In this document: positions 52,385 to 59,665 of the stretch, piece by piece | How the letters are laid out: each line of letters opens with the position of its first letter | Numbering within the stretch: position 1 is the first letter of the stretch | Assembly: GCF_002214465.1 (NCBI RefSeq) | Contig: NZ_CP015101.1 | Span: forward strand, 689,013-753,012 | DNA: 64,000 bases | Reading direction: 5' to 3' | Source of the DNA: Thermococcus barossii | GTDB lineage: Archaea; Methanobacteriota_B; Thermococci; Thermococcales; Thermococcaceae | The notes under the pieces: model-generated | Told to the model about the DNA's origin: nothing | Database searches by the model: none | Seen by the model: the letters and a program-made list of their open reading frames with translations, nothing else | Position numbers and translations under genes: made by a program

Positions 52385-52411
52385 TTTTCACCCATCACAT
52401 ATAACACTTTC
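52385..52411 (-). promoter_or_regulatory. Promoter with conserved flanks, second copy
   Basis: Minus-strand AAAGTGTTATAT, three bases, ATGGGTGAAAA, matching the copy at 51861-51887. It lies 47 bases upstream of the ATG at 52338. The rest of 52412-52564 holds the tldD promoter (TTTTATAT at about 52512-52520). Confidence 0.55.
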
Positions 52412-52564
52412 GTTAGGAACAAATGTCCACAATATGGGTTGTTTTTCTCTCCGCTGGGTAGCTAAGTAATAATTCCAGCATGTTTCGACCTCCATCGAAA
52501 CACTCAAAATACTTTTATATCCGGATGCAGAGACACGAGTGAACAAATGAAACCGGTGGTGACC

Positions 52565-53932
52565 ATGGAGGCACTCGAAAGGGCCCTTGAGTGGGCTGAG
52601 GAAAGCCTGAAGGCCGAGTACATAGAGCTCCGCTACGAGGATTTGAAGAAGACCACCCTTGGCCTTAAGGACGGCGTTTTCACCAGCTTTACAGGGAAGC
52701 TCCACAGGGGGGTCGCCATCAGAGTTCTGGCGGATGGAGCGTGGGGCTTCGCCTCGACCAGCGAGCTGGACAACCTTGAGAAGAAAATTGAAGAGGCCTA
52801 CAAGCTCGCTAGGGCTGCTGCTCAAACGAAGAGGGAGAAAATCCAGCTGGCCGAGATTGAGCCAGCTCAAGACTTCGTGAAGAGCAGGATGAAGGTCAAA
52901 CCGAGGGAAGTGGACATCGAGGAGAAAGTTGCCCATCTGAGGGAGCTGGAAAAGCTCCTCAAGGAAGACAGCGCCGTCAAGAGCGTTCAGATACGCTACG
53001 AGGACGGCGGTGGGCAAAAAATCCTCCTCACTAACGAGGGAACGCGCATAGAGTGGGACTATAACTACCTCTACCAGGGAACCTACGTCACCGGAAAGGC
53101 AGAGGGTAAGCTCGCTATGGCGAGGGACAGCATTGGAGCGGTGGACTACGGCTGGGAGCTCATGAGCGAGATAGAGCCGAACGAGAAGGTCACCGAGAGG
53201 CTCCTCAGGAAGATGCACAGCCAGCTGAAAGGAGTGGCCCCGAAGCGCGGTGAGTGGCCGATTGTTGCTGGGCCAATCGTCGTTGGAATCATCGCCCACG
53301 AAGCTTTGGGACACCTCGCGGAGGCGGACTTAACGATAAACTCGCCCTTCAAGGACCTCATCGGCAAGCAGATTGCTCCTGAATATGTCACGATGAGCGA
53401 GCGCTACGTTGAGGGCGGCTTTGGAAACGACAGATACGACGACGAGGGAGTTCCTGTTAAGGACATACACATCATCGAGAACGGAATTCTCAAGGAGATA
53501 ATGCTCAACCGCGAGTACGCCCACAAGTGGGGCATGGAACCCAACGGCCACGCGAGGGCCGAGAGCTACCGCTACCCGCCGATAATCAGGATGCGCAACA
53601 CCGTCTTCGAGCCCGGTGATTACTCCTTCGAGGAGCTCATCGAGGACATCAAGTTCGGCTACTACGTGGTTGACTTCCGCGGCGGCCAGGCCCAGCTCAA
53701 CAGCGCCTTCCAGGTCGGAATCCAGGAGGGCTACGTCATCAGGAACGGTGAAATTGCCGAGCCGATAAGGGACACCTCCATTACAGGCGTTGCCATCGAA
53801 GCACTCAAGAAGATTTCAGCCGTCGGCAGGGACTTCGGCCTTGAGGTCGGCTTCTGCGGCAAGGGACAGACGGCCTTTGTAAGCTCGGGCGGACCGCACA
53901 TGCGCTTCGACGGGGGAATACTAATCGGGTGA
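52565..53932 (+). CDS. tldD: TldD, metalloprotease subunit
   Basis: 455 aa. Zinc protease subunit with HEALGHLAEADL (HExxxH) near residue 244, the active-site motif of TldD. With TldE it forms a protease that in other organisms processes modified peptides and toxins. The ATG at 52565 is chosen for GGTGGTGA upstream; ATG 52547 lies close to the likely transcription start and is in frame, adding six residues. TldE follows 10 bases downstream. Confidence 0.92.
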   Translation: MEALERALEWAEESLKAEYIELRYEDLKKTTLGLKDGVFTSFTGKLHRGVAIRVLADGAWGFASTSELDNLEKKIEEAYKLARAAAQTKREKIQLAEIEPAQDFVKSRMKVKPREVDIEEKVAHLRELEKLLKEDSAVKSVQIRYEDGGGQKILLTNEGTRIEWDYNYLYQGTYVTGKAEGKLAMARDSIGAVDYGWELMSEIEPNEKVTERLLRKMHSQLKGVAPKRGEWPIVAGPIVVGIIAHEALGHLAEADLTINSPFKDLIGKQIAPEYVTMSERYVEGGFGNDRYDDEGVPVKDIHIIENGILKEIMLNREYAHKWGMEPNGHARAESYRYPPIIRMRNTVFEPGDYSFEELIEDIKFGYYVVDFRGGQAQLNSAFQVGIQEGYVIRNGEIAEPIRDTSITGVAIEALKKISAVGRDFGLEVGFCGKGQTAFVSSGGPHMRFDGGILIG

Positions 53933-53942
53933 GGTGGTGGAG

Positions 53943-55268
53943 ATGGAGAACCTCATACGCTACGCCGAGAAGTTTTTCGACGAGGTTGAGATCGCCCTTT
54001 ACCGCTCAAGGGATGTCAGCGCGAACGTCGAGCTGAACGAGATTTCGATGGCCTCAACCAGGAGCGGTGCGGTAACGATAATCCGCGGAATCAAGGACAG
54101 GCGTCTCGGCCTGGCCATAGTGGACAGCGACGAGGAGAGCAGGGTTAAAGAGGCAATCGAGCAGGCCGCGAAGATGGCGAAGCTCAACAGCCCCGATGAG
54201 AAGTGGGTTTCCCTGCCGGAGCCTGGGAAGTACAGGGAGAGGCCAAAGCCCAACTACGAGCTGAAGGAGGCCTCGCCGGATAAGCTGGTGGAGATGCTCG
54301 GTAAAGCAATAAAGCTCGCCCGCGAGAAGGACGGGCACGTCGTCGTTGCGGGCGGAGAAGGGGGCGTTGGCTGGGAGGAGAGGCACATCATCAATTCCCA
54401 CGGGATTGACGTCTTCCAGGAGGGCGGTGCCGCGTTCTTCTTCGTCGAGCTCGTCGGAAGGAAGGGCGACGTTGTAACGCCCGGAATCTTCGACTTCGAC
54501 GCGAGGAGGGATTTAAACCTCGACGTCGAGGGTGTCGTCGAGAGGGCCGTCAGAAAGGTTGGCTGGGCCTACAACGTCAAGGCGAGCAAGAACGAGGAAG
54601 TGCCGGTTATCCTCGGCCCCTGGGCGATTGCCGGGCTATTCAGCTACGCCCTCCTGCCGGCCTTCAGCGGTGAGAGGCTCGTTAAGGAGACCACTCCCCT
54701 AGCTGGAAAGGTCGGGGAGAGGATAGCGAGCGACGTCATAACGCTCTACGACGACCCGTTCCACGAGCTGGCCATCGAGCAGACCATAGCGGACGGCGAG
54801 GGCGTGCCGACGAGGAAGAACATCCTCATCGAGGGCGGAACCTTCAAGGGGTTCGTCTGGGACAACTACTGGGCGAAGGTTTACGGAACCGAGAGCACCG
54901 GGAACGGGAAGCGCGACCTGAGGAGCGGCGGGATAAACATAGGCTTCCACAACGTCGTCATAGAGAGGGGCAGGCGCTCGCTGGAGGACATGATAGCCGA
55001 AATCGAGCGCGGTTACTTCGTGGACGGCTTCCAGGGTGCCCATTCAAGCAACCCCGACAACGGAAACTTTGCAGTTACCGCAAATCCAGCATTCCTCATC
55101 GAGGACGGCGAAGTAGTTGGCTCAAGCGTGTTCCTCATCGCTGGAAACGTCTACGAGCTTCTCAAGCAGGCAAGTGAAGTCTCAAGGGAGCAGACGGTCA
55201 TGCCCTTCATGAACACGATGATAACGCCCTTCATAAAGTTCGAGAACGTGAAGATAGCGGGGAAGTGA
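53943..55268 (+). CDS. tldE: TldE/PmbA, partner subunit of TldD
   Basis: 441 aa. Related to TldD but without the HExxxH motif (at that position LFSYALLPAF), as known for TldE/PmbA. NSHGIDVFQEGGAAFF near residue 146 and the GSTGNGKRD-like segment (about 318-326) fit the family. ATG 53943 is preceded by GAGGTGGTGG. It shares a transcript with tldD. A T-rich stretch after the stop (55271-55287) is a terminator. Confidence 0.92.
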   Translation: MENLIRYAEKFFDEVEIALYRSRDVSANVELNEISMASTRSGAVTIIRGIKDRRLGLAIVDSDEESRVKEAIEQAAKMAKLNSPDEKWVSLPEPGKYRERPKPNYELKEASPDKLVEMLGKAIKLAREKDGHVVVAGGEGGVGWEERHIINSHGIDVFQEGGAAFFFVELVGRKGDVVTPGIFDFDARRDLNLDVEGVVERAVRKVGWAYNVKASKNEEVPVILGPWAIAGLFSYALLPAFSGERLVKETTPLAGKVGERIASDVITLYDDPFHELAIEQTIADGEGVPTRKNILIEGGTFKGFVWDNYWAKVYGTESTGNGKRDLRSGGINIGFHNVVIERGRRSLEDMIAEIERGYFVDGFQGAHSSNPDNGNFAVTANPAFLIEDGEVVGSSVFLIAGNVYELLKQASEVSREQTVMPFMNTMITPFIKFENVKIAGK

Positions 55269-55290
55269 CCTCTTTTTCTAACTTTTTGGG
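55269..55290 (+). terminator. T-rich terminator after tldE
   Basis: CCTCTTTTTCTAACTTTTTGGG follows the stop directly and has two five-T runs. Confidence 0.5.
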
Positions 55291-55342
55291 TGTTCTATCC
55301 GGGAAACAACCCAATTTTAAAGGCTGTTCTCTCCATGAAACA

Positions 55343-56338
55343 TCACTTCAAAACCCTGAAGTCAATCGCTATGTTGAACTGCCTGGGCGCGTAGGGACGG
55401 ACCTTTCTTTCCTCCAGAAACTCGACGGTGAAGCCGAGCTCCCTCGCAACAGCTTTAATCTTCGCTTCATGCTCCGAGTATAGGTCCTCCTCCGGCCCAA
55501 ATCCGTAGTAGTGGATTACCCCACCGTCTTTAACGCTCAGCATCGCCTCCCTCAGAAAGCGGTCGGCGAACTTGGGCAGGTTCATTATAACCCTGTCCGC
55601 CTTGACTCTACCCGCCACCTTCCTCACATCGCCGAAGATCGGAACGACGTTTCGGGCTTTATTCAGCCGTACATTCTCCTCAAGGTACTTTATCGCCCAG
55701 GGGTTCAAATCAACGGCGAAGACGAGCTTCGCCTTTCTTGCAAGGAGTATCGCGTACGGCCCGACTCCGGCGAACATGTCAAAGACAACCTCTCCGGGGC
55801 GCATCTTTTCAAAAATCCTCATCCTCTCGGTGGCCAAACGGGGAGAGAAGTAGACTTTAGCCACGTCGAGCTTGAGCCTTATTCTGTTCTCGCGGTGGAG
55901 TGTCTCGGTTCTTCTCTCGCCGGCAAGATGAATCAGCCCCCTCACACGGTATTCCCCTTCAACTTTGCTCCCCTTAGCGAAGACGGCCTTTATGTGCCTG
56001 TGAACTTTGAGAATAGCCTCGCCGATTGCATTTCCGTAATCCATCAGCTCCTCAGGGAGCTCGATTATCGCGATGTCGCCTATTATGTCAAAGGAACTCG
56101 GGAGAAAGGGTTTAACCTCCTCGGGAACCTCAACGACCTCACGGTAGCTGTGGGGTCTTCTCTCAAGCTTTTTGAAGTCGGCTTCGACGAGCTTGAAGTC
56201 CTCCACTGGCTCCGTGATGGGGAAGAGTATGAACTCCCCTTCTCGCTTGACGGCGTATCCTTTAGCCAGAACGCCGAGTTCTATGAGCCTTCTCCTAACC
56301 TTTTCCGCTTCCCGCTTGTGGACTTTTACCCCCAGCAT
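55343..56338 (-). CDS. tRNA (guanine(37)-N1)-methyltransferase, Trm5 type
   Basis: 331 aa. SAM methyltransferase that methylates G37 of tRNA in archaea. Motifs: VVFDMFAGVGPYAILLAR (SAM loop) near residue 195, VDLNPWAIKYLEENV and VIMNLPKFADRFLREA (NPPY-like NLP) near 255. The N-terminal D1-like domain (about 1-60) is present. A TATA-like TTTTTAATC at about 56361-56370 (minus) suggests that ATG 56338 is leaderless; no Shine-Dalgarno is seen. It is divergent from tRNA-Glu. Confidence 0.92.
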   Translation of the reverse strand: MLGVKVHKREAEKVRRRLIELGVLAKGYAVKREGEFILFPITEPVEDFKLVEADFKKLERRPHSYREVVEVPEEVKPFLPSSFDIIGDIAIIELPEELMDYGNAIGEAILKVHRHIKAVFAKGSKVEGEYRVRGLIHLAGERRTETLHRENRIRLKLDVAKVYFSPRLATERMRIFEKMRPGEVVFDMFAGVGPYAILLARKAKLVFAVDLNPWAIKYLEENVRLNKARNVVPIFGDVRKVAGRVKADRVIMNLPKFADRFLREAMLSVKDGGVIHYYGFGPEEDLYSEHEAKIKAVARELGFTVEFLEERKVRPYAPRQFNIAIDFRVLK

Positions 56339-56386
56339 CGGGGAAGAATCGGGAGGAGGATTAAAAAGAATTGCCCCGACGAAAGA

Positions 56387-56395
56387 TTTTTAAAC
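56387..56395 (+). promoter_or_regulatory. TATA box of tRNA-Glu
   Basis: TTTTTAAAC centred about 27 bases before the 5' end of the tRNA, the normal archaeal distance. Confidence 0.7.
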
Positions 56396-56417
56396 GCTCG
56401 CCCTTCCCTAATATCGA

Positions 56418-56495
56418 GCCCCGGTGGTGTAGCCCGGTCAAACATGCGGGCCTTTCGAGCCCGCGCCCCGGGTTCAAATCCCGGCCGGGGCACCA
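56418..56495 (+). tRNA. tRNA-Glu (anticodon UUC), CCA encoded
   Basis: 75 nt plus encoded CCA. Acceptor stem GCCCCGG pairs with CCGGGGC, discriminator A; the anticodon stem CGGGC/GCCCG encloses loop CTTTCGA with anticodon TTC (Glu); T arm CCGGG-TTCAAAT-CCCGG is regular. The D arm is short. A TATA box lies upstream and a T-rich tract (56501-56516) downstream. The AT-rich DMT/GT-C-like gene pair begins 27 bases after the CCA on the opposite strand. Confidence 0.97.
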
Positions 56496-56500
56496 GAATT

Positions 56501-56516
56501 ATATTTTGTTTGTTTT
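56501..56516 (+). terminator. T-rich terminator after tRNA-Glu
   Basis: ATATTTTGTTTGTTTT a few bases after the CCA, typical of archaeal tRNA terminators. Confidence 0.55.
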
Positions 56517-56521
56517 CATAA

Positions 56522-56890
56522 TCATCTGTTAATACCAATTAATATACTACCCAAAACAACTAACACCACGCCAATCCATCTAGTGGTTCTTACAGGTTCA
56601 TTGAGCAACATAAACGCCAGTATCGTGGTTACGACATAGGCCAGGCTGAGTAAGGGATACATGAAACTCACATCCAACATTGAAAGCCCTAGCAGCCAAA
56701 GCATGGAGGATACTGCATACATCATTAAGCCTGCGAGAATGTATTTGTTTGTGAATATCATTATCATGGTCTTGAAAGAGAGCAATTCCTCAAGGGGGCC
56801 TATTGAGTTCATACCCATCTTAAACAAAACCTGGGTAGTTCCACCTAGGAGGATACAAGTAGCAAGGATAGTATAAGGCAAGAGCCTCAT
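56522..56890 (-). CDS. Small DMT/SMR-type membrane protein
   Basis: 122 aa with four hydrophobic segments, the layout of SMR/EamA half-transporters. The C-terminal part (FMLLNEPVRTTRWIGVVLVVLGSILIGI) has the EPxxxxxxxGxxLVxxG pattern. Such proteins flip or export small molecules and often accompany lipid-linked sugar metabolism. It overlaps the GT-C-like gene upstream by 4 bases (ATGA). ATG 56890 follows GGGAGGTG. The gene is AT-rich compared with neighbours. Confidence 0.75.
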   Translation of the reverse strand: MRLLPYTILATCILLGGTTQVLFKMGMNSIGPLEELLSFKTMIMIFTNKYILAGLMMYAVSSMLWLLGLSMLDVSFMYPLLSLAYVVTTILAFMLLNEPVRTTRWIGVVLVVLGSILIGINR

Positions 56891-58383
56891 TCTTTCACCT
56901 CCCATATCGTAACATTCTCAATCTGATATACGGGTACAGCGATACACTCAATATCTGTCACGTTCCAGTGCTCATAAACAAATGGCTCGGTTATTATAAC
57001 CTCGACGTCATATCTGGCAACGATCTCCTTTTTCCTATTGCAAGAACTTGTAAAGAGTTGTTCCAAGTCTTCTCGTCTTTTTTGGTTGTCAATAAAGGTG
57101 TTTCCATGCCCATATAACGTGGCAACTATTGGACGTCCAGTCAGTGCATTTAACACCATTCCCACTTCCTCACTAGTAGCAACAACATCATCCCGCTCTG
57201 TATTGTTCCATATCCAAGAACTCACCTCAAGAAAGTGTTCCTCAGGATAATAAAGGGAAAAGTCATATTCGGAAATCCATACAAATTGATCATTATCTAC
57301 AGAATCCCAGAAAATCACCGCTCCAGCTAGGGGTACTAAAAGGAGCATTGTAACAGTTAGAAGGGTTGACGCTCTTTTAGTTGATAGCTCAACGCCAGAA
57401 GCTCCATATGCACTCAACAGGGTGTATATGTACCTGAGCATTCCCACAAAACGCTTGGACCATATGTATACTCCAAAGGGTTGCAGTAATTCTGGAAAAA
57501 GTCTGGCGATTGCAATGATTCCCACCAATAAAAAAAGTGCCCCCGATAAAGGGTCTCTTTCCCGATTCCATCGGAGAAACGACAAAACCAAAAAAGGAAC
57601 AAGGTACACAGGAGGAAGTAGACTTTTCAGTTTATTTACAAGTGTATCGGTCTCCCAAGGATTGTAAATACTCTCTATTTGTGGCAGTCTTCCCGAATGA
57701 ACCGCAGCATTGATAACAAACGGAGAGAATATAAGAAATGCCAAAATGGGCACTAAGATGTTCTTTTTTTCTTTCTGAACAATCGCGAACAGGATTGGAA
57801 GTCCCACAAGGGGCAGGGTGAAGGCATAATGCGTCCAAAATGCTAGGCCCAGTAAAAACCCAGACGGTACATACATACGCTTTAACACAAAATAAATAGA
57901 GAGAACACCCAATAATGGTGCCAACTCTTTGGGGTTGGGGTATATATGCGAGCCTAACAACATCAAGGATAGTGAGGCTGCATATACTCCTGCTTTGGCC
58001 CCCCACAGGCCTCTGGCCACATAAAACAGTACAAGGATCATTGTTATGGCAAGAAACGCTTGGAAAGCTATCATTATGGTTTCAATTGACATTCCCGTTG
58101 CCTTTGCTGCACTTGCTACCACAGTATGATACAAAAATGGGTACCAGTTTGGATATATGTTGTATGTTTGGTCCAAAAAGGGGTTCCTGCCCAAATAGAT
58201 ACCCCTAGCTATAGCTGCATGAACCAACGTGTCACCACCAATTATGTATCCGGGAGGCGTTTTCCTAGTTAAAAAGTATGGAAACGTTATGATGCCTGCG
58301 ATTATTATCAGGTAGCCTAAAAACAAATATACATAGGGATTATTACATTGTAGCTTAAACGTCCCTATTCTTCTCATGACCAT
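56887..58383 (-). CDS. GT-C-like multi-pass membrane protein, AT-rich
   Basis: 498 aa with about ten membrane segments in residues 1-350 and a soluble C-terminal domain (about 370-498). Layout and the early GGDTLVHAAIARG segment resemble membrane glycosyltransferases of the GT-C fold, but no specific family is recognised. With the SMR-like protein it may modify surface glycans or lipids. A longer start from GTG is not available; ATG 58383 or ATG 58377 are both possible. The codon usage is clearly more AT-rich than surrounding genes, suggesting transfer. Confidence 0.7.
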   Translation of the reverse strand: MVMRRIGTFKLQCNNPYVYLFLGYLIIIAGIITFPYFLTRKTPPGYIIGGDTLVHAAIARGIYLGRNPFLDQTYNIYPNWYPFLYHTVVASAAKATGMSIETIMIAFQAFLAITMILVLFYVARGLWGAKAGVYAASLSLMLLGSHIYPNPKELAPLLGVLSIYFVLKRMYVPSGFLLGLAFWTHYAFTLPLVGLPILFAIVQKEKKNILVPILAFLIFSPFVINAAVHSGRLPQIESIYNPWETDTLVNKLKSLLPPVYLVPFLVLSFLRWNRERDPLSGALFLLVGIIAIARLFPELLQPFGVYIWSKRFVGMLRYIYTLLSAYGASGVELSTKRASTLLTVTMLLLVPLAGAVIFWDSVDNDQFVWISEYDFSLYYPEEHFLEVSSWIWNNTERDDVVATSEEVGMVLNALTGRPIVATLYGHGNTFIDNQKRREDLEQLFTSSCNRKKEIVARYDVEVIITEPFVYEHWNVTDIECIAVPVYQIENVTIWEVKE

Positions 58384-58499
58384 TGTGAAATATGTCTAAT
58401 ACGTGGAATTTAAAAGATTATGGGCTTCTAAAGAAGACAAAAGAAGCCCAGAGAATATCTCACGAAAACCTTTTAACCCCTCTCCCAACCCCCACACCG

Positions 58500-59618
58500 A
58501 TGGCCATGAAGACGCTCGCCGACGTTCTCAGGGAGGCATTGAAAGAGAAGGGAATCGAAAGCATAGGCGTCCTCTCAAAGCGCTTCAGGAAGTCGAGGAA
58601 CAAGCTCCAGGACATCGCAGTGGAGATAATCAACGGAAAGGGAGCCATCTTCCGGGTTCCGGAGAAGACCGCCGTTGCGTGGGACCTGAACGGCAACCGC
58701 GTCGAGGGCTCCCACTACGCCTACGCTCCCCTCTGCATGGTGGACAAGTTCGAGATGGTTCTATCTCCCGAGGAACTCCGCTCAAAATTGCCCGAGTGGC
58801 CATACTTCATCATTGACCTCTACCACTGGGACAGGCACACCCAGGAGGAGAAGGGCAAGATATGCCTCCAGGTAAGCCAGAGCTACGGCCTGCTGAGGGA
58901 CTACTTCACGGGGAGAGAGCTGGCCGTCACCTGGGCCAACGATGAGTTTAAATCAATGTTTCACGGCCCCCTTGAGAGAATAACAACCTATACCGGCCCA
59001 ACATCGGAGTTTTTGAGAGAGAACGGCATAGACGAGGTCGTCCTCCTCGATCCCTGGGCCGAGAAGGTTCTGAGTGAGGAGGACTTCAGCGTTAAGGCAT
59101 TCATAATCGGGGGAATCGTTGATACAGGTGGAAACAAAAAGAAAACTACCCCTAAAATCGGAGAGGAGCTTGAAGGGGCAGGGATAAAGGTCCGCAGGAG
59201 GAAGATAGTCCTAAGGGGCGACGTCATAGGCGTCCCCGACAGGATAAACCGCATTCTCGGCATAATCCTCAAGATGATGGTGGAAGGAAAGTCCATGGAC
59301 GAGGCAGTTTACGAGTTCCAGGAGCCCCTCCATGCCCGCTGGCGCCTGAGGAAAGAACTTCCGAAGAGAGCCACCCGCTACATGGTGGACGGAAGGGTTT
59401 ACAGGGTCGTTGAGAAGGAGCTCTTCGACGAGTACTCACGCTGGCTCAAGATACGCTGGGAGGACTTCGTGAAGGTTCTAAGGGAGCTAGACCTGATAGC
59501 CCTTGAGAGGAAGAGGATACGCCACCTCAACAAGATATCCAACGCGAGGATAATAAACGGAAAACTTTACCGCATGATCCTGCTCAAGAAAGCGGCGATG
59601 CTGTGCTATAACTGTTAA
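58500..59618 (+). CDS. tRNA (A9/G9-N1)-methyltransferase, Trm10 type
   Basis: 372 aa. Close in length and sequence pattern to the archaeal Trm10 homologue of Thermococcus (TK0422-like), which methylates N1 of purine 9 in tRNA with SAM. Visible are KFRKSRNKLQ-type basic N-terminal region, FIIDLYHWDRHTQEEKGK near residue 102 and IIGGIVDTGGNKKKTTPKIG near 205, the SPOUT-like knot region. ATG 58500 or 58506 lies about 25 bases from the TATA-like TTTTAACC at about 58470-58477, so translation is leaderless. Confidence 0.85.
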   Translation: MAMKTLADVLREALKEKGIESIGVLSKRFRKSRNKLQDIAVEIINGKGAIFRVPEKTAVAWDLNGNRVEGSHYAYAPLCMVDKFEMVLSPEELRSKLPEWPYFIIDLYHWDRHTQEEKGKICLQVSQSYGLLRDYFTGRELAVTWANDEFKSMFHGPLERITTYTGPTSEFLRENGIDEVVLLDPWAEKVLSEEDFSVKAFIIGGIVDTGGNKKKTTPKIGEELEGAGIKVRRRKIVLRGDVIGVPDRINRILGIILKMMVEGKSMDEAVYEFQEPLHARWRLRKELPKRATRYMVDGRVYRVVEKELFDEYSRWLKIRWEDFVKVLRELDLIALERKRIRHLNKISNARIINGKLYRMILLKKAAMLCYNC

Positions 59619-59665
59619 ATCTCCTTTTCAATTCCATCTGCGGACAATAGGGGAAAAGAAAAGGC

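Noticed and set aside
52360-52385. TGM (TATCAC-N5-GTGATA) near 52372
   Set aside because: The left half matches but the right half reads GTCATT, so it is not a real palindrome.
56522-58383. Integrated provirus or plasmid beside tRNA-Glu
   Set aside because: Only two membrane-protein genes are present, with no integrase, replication gene or tRNA-end repeat.
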